Notes: generated by a model not told the origin, from the sequence alone. A stretch of 64,000 nucleotides of DNA from Whitmania pigra (GCA_021613335.1 JAJTWR010000431.1:1736001-1800000), one strand, 5' to 3'; numbered from the stretch's first letter, positions 18,091 through 27,687 are shown. Numbers and translations: made by a program.

Positions 18091-19350
18091 ATGCAGTTGT
18101 CGGCACTTCGGGGTGCGTGGATACTTTGGCTAGCTACAGCACTCATCGGGTGCAGTAGTTTGACCAGCTTCTGCGGCCCGGACTCCCTGCCGGACGCCGG
18201 ATGCCCTCCACCGGACTCCGCTCCCGATACCGGTGTGCCGGACGCGAGCGGTGATGCCGGGGGGCGCGACGCCGGTGACGCGGGCGATAGCGGTACACCC
18301 TCGGATTCGGGCGTGGACAGTCTCGATCCCATCTGGCCCGGGCGCGGGCGCTGGACGGAAATATCGAAGTTGTCGCCCCTCACTTCAGGCATGCGGAAGT
18401 GGAAGGCGGTCGCCATGACCTACGACAGCGAGCACATCATCGCCGCCGTCGAGCAGGGCCATATCTACTACTACGAGCGAACCGTCTGGTACGACATCAC
18501 GGCGAACGAACCGACGCTCAGCGGCGGCATGAACTGGGTGTCCGTCGATATCGACTCCACCGGAAACCGGGTGGTGGGCGCCGTCGCCAACGGGAACATC
18601 TACATGTGGGACCGCAACACCGCGATAACGTCCACCATCACCGGCACCTGGCAGAACCTCAGTACGAACTCCAATGTCGCCGGAAGCAATCGCCCGTGGT
18701 TCACCATCAGCATCTCCAACGACGGGAAAACGATCGTCGCCGCAGAGTCCCCGGGGAGCATCTTCACCTACGAATTCTGGAACAACATCACCATGTCCTG
18801 GAAAGTCATCTCCCAGAATGTGAATGATTGGCGGGGCGTCTCGCTCTCGCCTTCGCGCGCCAACATCGGAGCCGTCGATCGGTGGGGAAATGCCTGGATT
18901 GCCAATAAGCCATCCAATGCGACGAACTACACTTGGTACAGCATCATTCCCAGCTCGGGTATCGGGGCCGGCGGTGTCCCTTGGCAGGGAATCTCGGTCC
19001 GGGAAGACGCGACACAGGCGGTCCTCGGTTCTACGACAAACACGCTCTATACGTGGAATACAATTCCCAGCGAAGGGTGGCAGATGTACCGCTCTCGGAA
19101 CGTCGATGAAGTGGGTATCGGTGATTGGCGCGCGGTCGTGATGATACCCGACGGCACGACCTTCGCCGCCGCCGTTCCCAGAGGAGGCGTGTTCGTTTAC
19201 AACACTTCCTCCCGGACTTTGTACGACCTGACCCGCTCCGAAGGTCGGGCTTTCAGCGCGAATGAATGGACCACCATCGCTATCGACGATGCTGCGCAGA
19301 ACATCGTCTCCTCCGCTTATAACGGGGGCGTCTGGCTCTGGGCGCCGTAG
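18091..19350 (+). CDS. Secreted lipoprotein with Asp/Gly/Ser-rich linker and repeat (propeller-like) domain
   Basis: About 419 residues. The signal peptide ends in the lipobox LIGC, so it should be a lipoprotein. A 50-residue low-complexity linker (DAGDAGDSG type) is characteristic of myxobacterial surface lipoproteins. The C-terminal 300 residues consist of repeats of about 45-50 residues, each containing W-x-x-(V/I)-(S/A)-(V/I) and a G-x-I/V-(Y/F) strand, as in NKWVSVDIDSTG-type beta-propeller proteins (WD40/tectonin-like). The ATG at 18091 with GGAGA five bases upstream is preferred over an upstream TTG. Function unknown; an adhesin or carbohydrate-binding role is possible. Confidence 0.72.
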   Translation: MQLSALRGAWILWLATALIGCSSLTSFCGPDSLPDAGCPPPDSAPDTGVPDASGDAGGRDAGDAGDSGTPSDSGVDSLDPIWPGRGRWTEISKLSPLTSGMRKWKAVAMTYDSEHIIAAVEQGHIYYYERTVWYDITANEPTLSGGMNWVSVDIDSTGNRVVGAVANGNIYMWDRNTAITSTITGTWQNLSTNSNVAGSNRPWFTISISNDGKTIVAAESPGSIFTYEFWNNITMSWKVISQNVNDWRGVSLSPSRANIGAVDRWGNAWIANKPSNATNYTWYSIIPSSGIGAGGVPWQGISVREDATQAVLGSTTNTLYTWNTIPSEGWQMYRSRNVDEVGIGDWRAVVMIPDGTTFAAAVPRGGVFVYNTSSRTLYDLTRSEGRAFSANEWTTIAIDDAAQNIVSSAYNGGVWLWAP

Positions 19351-19418
19351 CACCCTGAACTCGACAATCTCGTGGTGGATGGCAGAGTATATCCTTCACT
19401 CTGCAGGGGAACTTCGTC

Positions 19419-19895
19419 ATGAAGATGACACCGCTCGACGTACGACAGAAGCGCTTCGCCACGAGCTTTCGCGGCTATGCGCGCGCCGAGGTCGAGGCCT
19501 TTCTCGAACTTGCCTCAGCGGAACTGGAAGATGTCCTCCGGGAAGCCAACGCTCTTCGCGAGCAGCTTCGGATTGCCCACGAAGAGCTTGAGCGCCACGT
19601 CGAGCGGGAGCGCACGCTCAAGGAGACGATGGTCACCGCTCAACGGGTGAGTGAAGAAGTGCGTGAGCAGGCCCGCAAAGAATCCGCGCTGCGGGTAGCG
19701 GAAGCGGAGTGGCAGGCAGAGCAGATTGTCGCCGCTGCGAACAAGCGGATTGTGGACCTCTCCAGCGAGTACAACGAGCTGCGGCGCCAGCGTGCGCAAT
19801 TCGAAAGCCAGCTCGAATCACTCATCAACTCCCACCGAGTCTTGCTCGAAAGCTGGCGCAGCGAACCGACGCCGGCACCGCGCAAGCAGACCTGA
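19419..19895 (+). CDS. DivIVA-domain coiled-coil protein
   Basis: 158 residues. The N-terminus is a DivIVA signature: MTPLDVRQKRFATSFRGYARAEVEAFLE, i.e. the F-x-x-x-x-RGYxxxEVxxFL motif that recognises curved membrane. The remainder is a continuous coiled coil. DivIVA proteins mark poles or septa and recruit partners; many myxobacteria encode small versions. It converges on the amidohydrolase-like gene with four bases between stops. Confidence 0.88.
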   Translation: MKMTPLDVRQKRFATSFRGYARAEVEAFLELASAELEDVLREANALREQLRIAHEELERHVERERTLKETMVTAQRVSEEVREQARKESALRVAEAEWQAEQIVAAANKRIVDLSSEYNELRRQRAQFESQLESLINSHRVLLESWRSEPTPAPRKQT

Positions 19896-19899
19896 AGTT

Positions 19900-20946
19900 T
19901 TAGGCAGACGCCGTGGCGCGCGGGACGCAGTCGATGCCCACGAGCTGCCGCTCGCGGACGACGACCCGCCCACCGACGACTACCCAGGCCACCGGTGCGT
20001 GGGTTGCGAGCGGAAACACGCCGTCTTGTGGGCAAGCGTCGAGGAGGATGATGTCCGCGAGGCCTCCCGCCGCGAGCGCGTTGGGGGCGTGCGCACCGGT
20101 GGGCTCCCGCATCCAGGAGTTTCGACAGCTCACGAGGCGGGCGTAGGAGACCGAATCCGGCGCCCAGGCTAGATGCGCACGCAGGGAAGGGCGACCAAAA
20201 GTGCCGACGGTGACGCGGATGCGGCTCTCGAGTGTTGAATGCAGCGCTTCCGGGAACGAGCGGCCGATGAGCCCTGGCGCGAGCACGGTGGTCGCTTTCG
20301 AAGAGTGGAGGGCCTTCAACATCGCTCGACCGGGCGTCTGCGAGAGCGTCACGGTGCTCTCTCGTGCCAATTGGTCTAACCCTTCTGCTCCATCGGGGGC
20401 GAGCAGGTGCAGTGTCGTCTCCGCTTCATGGGCGAGGCGCTGGGCGCTCGCGAGTAGCTCTTCCGACGGAGTGCCCGACAGGCCAATCGCGAAGCCGCGG
20501 CGGCTTCGCGCAATGTGCGCGGCGGTGTCGAGCTGGGCGAGCGCGTCCGGGGCGGTCGCGGGGATGGTGAGCGCGGTGCACATGCGGACCCCGGTGTGCG
20601 TCGCTGCATACTCGATGGCGTCGAGAATCGCTTCGCCCGCGAGGGTTCGGTAGGTGAGGAAACTCGTCGTGCCTTCGAGGAGTCCGAAGGCGAGGGCGTT
20701 GACCATTTCGCTCGCGAGCGCCTGCGGCTCCATGGCAGTGCTGAGCCGCGCGGCGGGATCGCAAAACCCTGGGAGCGCTAAGCGCTCGGCGCAGGGCACA
20801 ACCCAATCGCCGGGGAGCGGTTCGGTTTCAGCGTCGGGAGTAATGGTGGCGATGCGCTCGGCGACAATAGTGACCGTGACTCTTCTTCGCAGAGTCGCAT
20901 CGGATCCGATGATGCTGCAGCCGCGAAAAAGGAGTCGTCCTTCCAT
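19900..20946 (-). CDS. Amidohydrolase-superfamily homologue lacking metal ligands (pseudoenzyme)
   Basis: 348 residues. Overall architecture follows SsnA/chlorohydrolase-type amidohydrolases: an N-terminal beta domain, the PGF strand, a TIM-barrel and a C-terminal beta domain (LADIILLD). However the HxH that should follow PGF is replaced (PGFCDPAARL), the barrel His after TLHLLA is missing, and the terminal Asp site reads VTVGTFG instead of GTD. It therefore should not bind the catalytic metal. It starts 7 bp after gltE and is probably in that operon, suggesting a binding or scaffold role. Confidence 0.68.
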   Translation of the reverse strand: MEGRLLFRGCSIIGSDATLRRRVTVTIVAERIATITPDAETEPLPGDWVVPCAERLALPGFCDPAARLSTAMEPQALASEMVNALAFGLLEGTTSFLTYRTLAGEAILDAIEYAATHTGVRMCTALTIPATAPDALAQLDTAAHIARSRRGFAIGLSGTPSEELLASAQRLAHEAETTLHLLAPDGAEGLDQLARESTVTLSQTPGRAMLKALHSSKATTVLAPGLIGRSFPEALHSTLESRIRVTVGTFGRPSLRAHLAWAPDSVSYARLVSCRNSWMREPTGAHAPNALAAGGLADIILLDACPQDGVFPLATHAPVAWVVVGGRVVVRERQLVGIDCVPRATASA

Positions 20947-20953
20947 GGCGAAG

Positions 20954-22300
20954 TTAGCGACCGCCTTGCTTCGGAGCTGGTCGTGCTGGAGTGGGAGGGG
21001 GTGGCGCGACCGGAGCTTGTTTCGCGGCGCCTTGTTGTTGTCGCAATTCTTGCTCCTTCGCGGCTCGCTCTTTGGCGGCCGCTTCTTGCTCCATGCGCTG
21101 TGCTTCCTGTTCCACGCGCTGGTTCTCAGCGTTTTTCATCATTTCCTTTTGGGCAAGCTCAATCTGCGCGCGCACCGGGTCATTCACCGGCACCGCTCGG
21201 TCGCCGCCGCGCTTTGCGATGTACTGGTTGAAGAGCGCGATAGCCTTGTCGGGAGCCTTCTGTTGGAGCGCGATGAGGCCCTTGTTGTAGATGGGTTCCG
21301 TGAGTTTCGGGTCCATTTTGAGCGCCTCGTCGTAGGCTTGGGTGGCCTTGTCGAGCTGGCCCAAACCGCGGTAGGCGACGCCCAAATCCACGAGCAGCGA
21401 CGGCGTCGCGGCCGCTTGGAGCAGCGGGCGGAGATTTTCTTCGGCGGAGGCGTAGTCCTCCTGCGCGAACGCGATGTTCGCGAGCCCTTGGCGCGACGGC
21501 AAGTAGTTGGGGCGCGCCTCGACGGCTTTTTGGAATTGGGCTTTGGCCGACGGGAGGTCGTTCTCGGCCAAGTAGATGAGCCCTTGGACGTGGAGCACCT
21601 CTGGGTCTTTGGGGTCGAGCTTCAGGGCTCGCAACGCGATGAGGCGCGCAAGGGCGTACTTCTTCTGCTCGTAGGAGATGTTCAGCATCACCTTGTAGGC
21701 GGGAAGCGTCTTGGGGTCGCGCAGGAGAGCTTCTTTCGCCATCGCGAGCGCCGGGTCGTTGCGCCCCTGCCGTCGGTAGAGTTCGGCGAGATACGCGCGG
21801 CCGAGCGCGTCGTCGGGGTTCGCTTTCACGAACTGCTCCAGTTGTTGAATGCCCTCGGACTCGCGTCCGCTCGAATAGCTGATGAGGGCGAGGCTCGCGG
21901 CTGCCGGTGAGTAGTTCGGCTGCGCCGCGAGAGCCGCGCGGTAGTTGCGCGTTGCTTCGTTGAGATTGCCGCTCTCTTGGGCGAGTACGCCCAAATTGAA
22001 GCTCGCTTCGGCGAGCTTCGGATCCGCATCTTGCGCGGCGCGGAAACCCGCGACGAGGGCAGTCTTACTCACCGGGTTCGCCGGCGTCTCCGATGCTTGG
22101 AGCTTCACCGTGTCCTCAAACAAGAGGGCCGCGCGGGTATTCACTTTCGTATCTGTCGGTGCCGGTCCCGGTCGCGGCTGTGTCGGCGCCGCGGTTACTG
22201 GTCGTGGAGCTTGCTGCACCGGCGGTGGGGAAGTCGTCGCGGTGCCGGTCGTCGCGCACGCGACGGCAAATAACGGGAGGAGAAGCGCGGAGAACTTCAT
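20954..22300 (-). CDS. gltE: TPR lipoprotein, AglT/GltE-like gliding-motility protein
   Basis: 448 residues. A signal peptide ending in FAVACATT marks a lipoprotein; a Thr/Pro-rich linker is followed by about nine TPR units (residues 80-350, e.g. AEASFNLGVLAQESGNLNEA) and a Glu/Gln/Ala-rich C-terminal coil ending in a proline tail. Size, topology and position right after a 1.1-kb-residue TPR protein match AglT/GltE next to AgmU/GltD of the Myxococcus xanthus gliding (Glt) complex. The identification rests on architecture and synteny, not on an alignment. It overlaps gltD by ATGA. Confidence 0.65.
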   Translation of the reverse strand: MKFSALLLPLFAVACATTGTATTSPPPVQQAPRPVTAAPTQPRPGPAPTDTKVNTRAALLFEDTVKLQASETPANPVSKTALVAGFRAAQDADPKLAEASFNLGVLAQESGNLNEATRNYRAALAAQPNYSPAAASLALISYSSGRESEGIQQLEQFVKANPDDALGRAYLAELYRRQGRNDPALAMAKEALLRDPKTLPAYKVMLNISYEQKKYALARLIALRALKLDPKDPEVLHVQGLIYLAENDLPSAKAQFQKAVEARPNYLPSRQGLANIAFAQEDYASAEENLRPLLQAAATPSLLVDLGVAYRGLGQLDKATQAYDEALKMDPKLTEPIYNKGLIALQQKAPDKAIALFNQYIAKRGGDRAVPVNDPVRAQIELAQKEMMKNAENQRVEQEAQRMEQEAAAKERAAKEQELRQQQGAAKQAPVAPPPPTPARPAPKQGGR

Positions 22301-25300
22301 GGTTTACCTCCGGGCAAGGTCGCTGCTTCTGACCGGCGGCCAATGGTGAGTGCCAGGCCGGGCGGGGCGAGCGGCGGGGCATTGGGGTTTGTCGCGGCGG
22401 CGGTCTGGACTCGTTGGTCGTCGACCGTCGGGTATTTCGTGGGCGCGTAGACATTGCGCAGCTTGGCCAAGGAGTCGCTCGTGCAGCGATTGTACGAGTC
22501 GAGCTCCCGGCTGCGGTTCACCGCCGAGGTGAAGGCTTCGGTCGCTTTCGCCCGCAGCGGCTGGGTCTGGTTCTTCAGTTCGGCGCGCACCTCCAACATC
22601 GCATCTTCATCGGCGCCGCGAGGCGTGGGGAGGTCGGTGAGTTGGTTGATGAGCTGATCATACGCGGCGCCGATGCGGTACAGCGAGCAGATCGCCGGTC
22701 CGGACGCTTTGATGGCGACAGTCTTGGTGTAGGCCGCCTGCACTTTCGTGAGCGCTTCACTCTTCATGGCGAGCGTCGTGCGGAGCTCCTGGGGCTTCTG
22801 GAAGTTGTTCCAGCGCAACCGGAAGGCGTTGAAGCGCCGCCACTCCTCATCGTTGTTGGCGTACGACGCCCAGCCGACGGCTTCGAGCGCGGGCTTGTCG
22901 AGGTTGTCTTTGGCCCGGCGCGAGAGACCCTCGTACACGTCTAGCACGTTCTTGTTCGCAAGGCGGGCTAGGCGCGGGTTGCGCAGGTGGTCTTCGGCGA
23001 TGCTCGCGATGCGCCCCTGTGCCTGGAGGACCTTGTTGGGGTCGCGCTGGTACTTGCGCGCATAGGCTTCGAGCGCCTCGCGGGCCTTGTTCCAGGCGCC
23101 GAGCTTCTCGTGCATGGTGATGATGGAGCGCTCGACGGCCTCGGTCTCTTTGCGCTCCGGCCAGAGCTCAATGTACTTCTCGCGGTTTAGGAGGCTCTGC
23201 TTGTACTGGCCCAAGCCCTCGCGGAAAATTGCGGCGTTGAAGAGGGCGTCGTGGGCTTTGTCCTCCGCCCAGGTTTGCGTTGATTCACTGTCGGCTTTCT
23301 TCACCACCCGTTGCTGCGCGCGTCGCCGGCCGCGCTGCTGCTGTCGGGGTTGTGCGGCGGGAGCACGGGTGCGCTCGTAATTCGAAGCGTAGGACTCGTA
23401 GTAGTCGGCAGCAGTGTCGAAGTCGCCGGTCGCCTCGTAGCTTTCAGCGAGCGCATAGAGTGCGCCGGGGACGTGCGGCGAGTTCGGGTACTTGGACACG
23501 AGCAGCTTCTGGGTGTCGATGGCCTTCTGCACCGCGCCGCCTTTGAAGTAGTCGATAGCCGCGTTGTAGTAGGCGCGGTCGGCAAGCGACGAGCGCGGCC
23601 ACTCGCTCACAAACGTCACGTAGGCGTCGCCAGCGGCGCGGAAGTCGCCCTTCGCTTCCAACTGGTTAATCACCTTGAAGCTCGTCTGCTCGACGAGGCC
23701 CTTCATCTCATCCTTGAAAGCCGCCCCACCGAGCTTCGGCTCCGCGTAGAAGCGCTTTGCCCACTCGCTCACCTTCGGCCAGTCCTTGAGCAGATTGTAG
23801 ATGTCGAGGATGGTCTGGGCTGCTGGTTCGGCGAGGTTGGTGCCGCTCTCGTCGCGGTAGTCGGGATGCTTCAGCGCAATCTCCGAGTAGAGGCGCACCG
23901 CTTGGTCAAAGTAGTTGTACTGGTAGAAGACGAACGCCGCTTTGTACATAATCTCGACCCGCTTCGCGCCGTTGGGGACCCACTTGATGTAGTTCTCGCA
24001 CGCGGTGAGCACCCCTTGGCGCTCCCGAGGAATCGGCAGTTGCTTCGTCGGGTCGTCGGACTGTGGCGATGGGAGGTTTGCTTTTTTCACCACTTCGTTC
24101 CAGGCGAGGATGGAGGCGTAGGCTGCATCCGCGAGCCAGCGGCCAGGGGCTTCCTTCTTGTTGATGCGCGCGATGTCCTGCTTCACGACCTCGTCGTAGT
24201 GCACGGCTGCTCGCGGGTAGTCCGCGAGGTTGTCGTACAGGAGCGAGGCCCAGTAGAAGCGCATCTCGTAGGCCTTCGGGTTGTTCGGGAAGAGCGTGAG
24301 ATACACGTCGTACATTTCGTCGGCGTAGCGGAAGGCTTCGTCGTCGCGGGTCTTCTTGGCTTCGTTGTGCCAGTCGACGGCGAGCCGTGAAATCGAGCGC
24401 TCCGCCAAGCTCTGCGCCTCTTCGAGCAACTGCTTGTCCTTCTCGTTGGGCTTGGGGTTCGCTTTCAGGACGTCGTTCATGATGGTGACGAGGCGCTTCA
24501 CCTGCACGACGGTGGCGTCTTTCTTTCCGGCACGCATCACCGACTCGACGATGCGCGACTGGAAGCCCGGTGCTTCCGGCGAGAGCGGTCGCTCGTTGAT
24601 GAGGCCAAGGTAGGTGATGGCGGCTTCTCGGTCTTTGCCGTCGTCGAAGTACAGGTTGGCGAGCTGCTTCATCATCTGGCGCAGGTCGTCGGGGTTCGAC
24701 GCGAGGCGGTTGAAGCGCTCGCGAGCGTTCTGGGCGAGCCCGCCGCTGCGCGAGTAGGCGCGCACGTAGTCGTTGCGCGCTTCGCGGGCGAGGCCGATGC
24801 GGTTACCTTTTTTGCCTTGGGAGCCCTCGACGGAGTCCGCGCCGGAGAGCTGCGCTTGGAGCACCACCGTGCGGAACAACTCCATGGCTTTCTCGAAGTC
24901 GTTCAGGTTGTAGTAGCACCAGCCCTGTTTGTAGAGGGCGTAGGCGTAAATCTGGTTCTCCGGATACTTCGCGGCGTTTTGGTAATTGCTGAGTGCGACG
25001 TTCAGGTCGTCGCGGTTGCCGCGGGAGTTGTTGAAGTAGTACTCGCCGAGCGCGAGGTAGGCGTCGGCGAGAAACTTCGACGTCTTGTATTGGTCGATGA
25101 GGCGCTTGAAGGCTGCGATGCCGCGGCGCTCGTCGCCCAAGTCCAAGAGGTTCGTGGCGAGGAAGTACAGCACCTCGTCGGTGCGGGCGTAGTTCGGGTA
25201 CTCGCGGATGACCTTCAGGTACTGCTCGACGGCTTGGCTCGCGTAGTTCCGCTGGGTCTGCAGGAGCCGCTCTTTGGCCTCGTCGGCGGCACGAACTCCG

Positions 25301-25710
25301 GCCTGGTCGTTGGCCTTCAGCGCGCGAATTTTGTCGTCATCTTTTCGGTTCGCTTCGAGAAAGTAGTAGCGCGACTCTTCCCAGTAGAGTTCGCCCAACT
25401 GGAAGAGCAAGTTCGCGCGATCTCTCGAATCGCTGGAGAGCTCAATGATTTTTTGGAGGTCGCGAATCTGCTCGCGACGCTTTTCTGCGACCTTGAACTC
25501 GATGCTGGCGCGGTATTGCTCGACAGTGAAGGTTGGCCCGTCGGGGGTCGTCTTTTTCCTGGTTGTATCGCCGACGAGCGAGATATCCGGGCCGGCCGTC
25601 ACGGCCTTTTTCTTCAGCTCCTGGTCGCGGGCGGCAGGCCTACGGTTCGACGTCTGAGCGAAGGCGAGTCCGGCGAAGAGCAGGGTGGCGAGGGTGATGG
25701 ATTTCTGCAT
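22297..25710 (-). CDS. gltD: Large periplasmic TPR protein, AgmU/GltD-like
   Basis: About 1137 residues. A Sec signal peptide (ITLATLLFAGLAFAQ) is followed by many TPR-like repeats over the whole length; clear units lie at RANLLFQLGELYWEES, ARTDEVLYFLATNLLDLGDE and QIYAYALYKQGWCYYNLND. Such exported TPR proteins form the periplasmic scaffold of the myxobacterial gliding machinery (AgmU/GltD is about 1200 residues). The start at 25710 has AAGG upstream. It is the first gene of gltD-gltE-amidohydrolase. Other glt genes are not in the window. A general envelope TPR scaffold is the alternative. Confidence 0.65.
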   Translation of the reverse strand: MQKSITLATLLFAGLAFAQTSNRRPAARDQELKKKAVTAGPDISLVGDTTRKKTTPDGPTFTVEQYRASIEFKVAEKRREQIRDLQKIIELSSDSRDRANLLFQLGELYWEESRYYFLEANRKDDDKIRALKANDQAGVRAADEAKERLLQTQRNYASQAVEQYLKVIREYPNYARTDEVLYFLATNLLDLGDERRGIAAFKRLIDQYKTSKFLADAYLALGEYYFNNSRGNRDDLNVALSNYQNAAKYPENQIYAYALYKQGWCYYNLNDFEKAMELFRTVVLQAQLSGADSVEGSQGKKGNRIGLAREARNDYVRAYSRSGGLAQNARERFNRLASNPDDLRQMMKQLANLYFDDGKDREAAITYLGLINERPLSPEAPGFQSRIVESVMRAGKKDATVVQVKRLVTIMNDVLKANPKPNEKDKQLLEEAQSLAERSISRLAVDWHNEAKKTRDDEAFRYADEMYDVYLTLFPNNPKAYEMRFYWASLLYDNLADYPRAAVHYDEVVKQDIARINKKEAPGRWLADAAYASILAWNEVVKKANLPSPQSDDPTKQLPIPRERQGVLTACENYIKWVPNGAKRVEIMYKAAFVFYQYNYFDQAVRLYSEIALKHPDYRDESGTNLAEPAAQTILDIYNLLKDWPKVSEWAKRFYAEPKLGGAAFKDEMKGLVEQTSFKVINQLEAKGDFRAAGDAYVTFVSEWPRSSLADRAYYNAAIDYFKGGAVQKAIDTQKLLVSKYPNSPHVPGALYALAESYEATGDFDTAADYYESYASNYERTRAPAAQPRQQQRGRRRAQQRVVKKADSESTQTWAEDKAHDALFNAAIFREGLGQYKQSLLNREKYIELWPERKETEAVERSIITMHEKLGAWNKAREALEAYARKYQRDPNKVLQAQGRIASIAEDHLRNPRLARLANKNVLDVYEGLSRRAKDNLDKPALEAVGWASYANNDEEWRRFNAFRLRWNNFQKPQELRTTLAMKSEALTKVQAAYTKTVAIKASGPAICSLYRIGAAYDQLINQLTDLPTPRGADEDAMLEVRAELKNQTQPLRAKATEAFTSAVNRSRELDSYNRCTSDSLAKLRNVYAPTKYPTVDDQRVQTAAATNPNAPPLAPPGLALTIGRRSEAATLPGGKP

Positions 25711-25746
25711 GGAACCTTGACCTGGCAATGTGCTGGAGAGTGAGCA

Positions 25747-25752
25747 AGTATA
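25747..25752 (-). promoter_or_regulatory. Candidate -10 box for gltD
   Basis: TATACT on the minus strand lies about 37 bp upstream of the gltD ATG, between rfbG and gltD. The -35 region is poor. It suggests gltDE may have its own promoter after the sugar operon. Confidence 0.3.
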
Positions 25753-25792
25753 CCGCTGGCAGCCTCGGACCAGTTTCGACGGCAGCACCGGT

Positions 25793-26920
25793 TCATTCTA
25801 CTCGATGACGCCTCGAAGTCGAAATCTCTGCCCCCGGAGGAAGGCGAAGCGGCGCTAGGAGGGCTTCAAAAGCGGTGATGTCTGCAAGGGTGCTGCGCCG
25901 CGCGTCGGCACCTTGGTACCAGGCGACCGTACGACGCACCGCTTCGGCGAGGGTCCAGGTCGGGGTGTACCCCAAGAGCGCCTTCGCCTTCTGGTGCGAT
26001 AGCCGCAGCGTCGCTGCTTCTTTGGCACCGGGTGCGCTCATCTGGGCGCGCGGCGCTGGGCGGCGCTTCCCCGTCGCGGAACCCCAGGCGGCGAGCACCC
26101 GGTCGACGAGTTCGGCGGTAGGAATCATATCGCGGGAGCGGGGGCCGAAATTGAACGGGCTGCAGGCGCGCTCGTCGCGAGCAAGGAGGTGGGCGCCTAA
26201 GCGCAAGTAGCCGCCGACCGGTTCCAACACGTGCTGCCAGGGGCGAATCGCTCGCGGGTTACGCAGGGTGATCGGTACCCCACTGTGAAGCGCACGGATG
26301 ACATCCGGCAGGAGGCGATCTTCTGCCCAATCGCCGCCGCCGATGACGTTCCCTGCGCGGGCTGATGCGACGCGCAGCTTTCCGTCGGCGAAGTAACTCT
26401 TGCGGTAGCACTCCACGAGGAGTTCGGTCGCGGCCTTGCTCATGGCGTAGGGGTCGTCGCCGCCCAAGCGGTCGCTTTCGCTGTAGCCGCGGGGAGCGTC
26501 GCTCGGCGCGTAACACTTGTCGGAGGACACAATCACCACCGACGCTGGCTGGTTGCGCGCGCGGAGCGCCTCCAACACATGGGCCGTGCCGAGCGCATTC
26601 GTGGCGAAGGTTGCAAGCGGTTCGCGGTAGCCGCGGAGCACGAGCGACTGGGCGGCGAGGTGAAAGACGACGTCGGGGCGCACCTTCGCAAGAGCGTCGG
26701 CGACGGTCTCCAAGCGGCGGATGTCGCCGCGCAAACTCGTGCAGAGGTCGCTTCCGCCGACGGCGAGAAACATGCCGCCCTTCTCGGGAGCCAACGACAG
26801 GCCAGTGACCTTCGCGCCGAGGCGGTGCAACCAAAGCGTGAGCCACGTGCCCTTGAAGCCGGTGTGTCCGGTGACGAGCACCCGGCGATGCCGGTACGCG
26901 CTCGCGAAAGGGCTCACCAT
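25793..26920 (-). CDS. rfbG: CDP-glucose 4,6-dehydratase
   Basis: 375 residues, extended SDR fold. The NAD site is VLVTGHTGFKGTWLTLWL, which is characteristic of CDP-glucose dehydratases, and the catalytic YxxxK is DPYAMSK with the Ser/Asp in VSSDKCY. It converts CDP-glucose to CDP-4-keto-6-deoxyglucose. The ATG at 26920 (next codon GTG) overlaps the rfbF stop. It is the last gene of the long pil/glycan operon. Its substrate is supplied by RfbF. Confidence 0.93.
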   Translation of the reverse strand: MVSPFASAYRHRRVLVTGHTGFKGTWLTLWLHRLGAKVTGLSLAPEKGGMFLAVGGSDLCTSLRGDIRRLETVADALAKVRPDVVFHLAAQSLVLRGYREPLATFATNALGTAHVLEALRARNQPASVVIVSSDKCYAPSDAPRGYSESDRLGGDDPYAMSKAATELLVECYRKSYFADGKLRVASARAGNVIGGGDWAEDRLLPDVIRALHSGVPITLRNPRAIRPWQHVLEPVGGYLRLGAHLLARDERACSPFNFGPRSRDMIPTAELVDRVLAAWGSATGKRRPAPRAQMSAPGAKEAATLRLSHQKAKALLGYTPTWTLAEAVRRTVAWYQGADARRSTLADITAFEALLAPLRLPPGAEISTSRRHRVE

Positions 26921-27687
26921 CGCTTCCAGGGGGCGCGGCCCTGCTCCCAAAGCTCGTTCAACAGCGTCATTTCCCGGCGGGTGTCCATCGGCTGCCAGAA
27001 GCCATCGTGGCGGAAGGCGTTGAGCTGTCGGTCGCGGGTCATCCCTTGGAGGGGTGCGCGCTCGAAGGCCATGGACGAGTCGCCCTCCACGTAGTCCCAG
27101 AGGCGGCGACCGTCGCAGACGAAGAACCCGCCGTTGATGTAGCCTTCGGTCACTTGCGGCTTCTCGTTGAAGTCGGTGACGGTGGTGCCGTCTAAGCGAA
27201 GTTCGCCGAAACGGCTCGGCGGGCGCACTGCGGTGACCGTGCAGATTTTGCCGGACGCTCGGTGCTGCGCGAGCGTCGCAGCGAGGTCGACGTCGGCGAG
27301 GCCGTCGCCGTAGGTGAGGAAGAACTGCTCCTCATTCTCCACGTAACGCCGTATGGCGGCGACCCGGCCACCGGTGCCGGTCGCCTCGCCAGTCTCGGCC
27401 ATGGTGATGCGCCAATCCTCGCGGGGTTCGCCGATGAATTCGACCTTGCCGCCGAAGTCGATGGTGAGGTCGCTCATCATCGCTCGATAATTGAGGAAGA
27501 ACTCCTTAATCGCCCACCCCTGGTAGCCGAGGCAGAGCACGAATTCCCGCACCCCGCTCGCGGCGTAGAACTTCATGATGTGCCAGAGCATCGGTCTACC
27601 GCCGATGGGCAGCAGCGGTTTGGGGATGGTCTCCCCGGCGTCGCGAATGCGCGTGCCGAGGCCTCCGCAGAGGATGACTGCTTTCAT
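26914..27687 (-). CDS. rfbF: Glucose-1-phosphate cytidylyltransferase
   Basis: 257 residues. The nucleotidyltransferase N-terminus AVILCGGLGTRIRD with IPKPLLPIGGRPMLWHIM is typical, and the family-specific GYINGGFFV and GFWQPMDTRREMTLLNELW identify the cytidylyl enzyme. It makes CDP-glucose from CTP and glucose-1-phosphate. The start at 27687 overlaps the preceding stop by four bases. With RfbG it commits sugar to a CDP-linked 6-deoxyhexose. Confidence 0.94.
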   Translation of the reverse strand: MKAVILCGGLGTRIRDAGETIPKPLLPIGGRPMLWHIMKFYAASGVREFVLCLGYQGWAIKEFFLNYRAMMSDLTIDFGGKVEFIGEPREDWRITMAETGEATGTGGRVAAIRRYVENEEQFFLTYGDGLADVDLAATLAQHRASGKICTVTAVRPPSRFGELRLDGTTVTDFNEKPQVTEGYINGGFFVCDGRRLWDYVEGDSSMAFERAPLQGMTRDRQLNAFRHDGFWQPMDTRREMTLLNELWEQGRAPWKRW

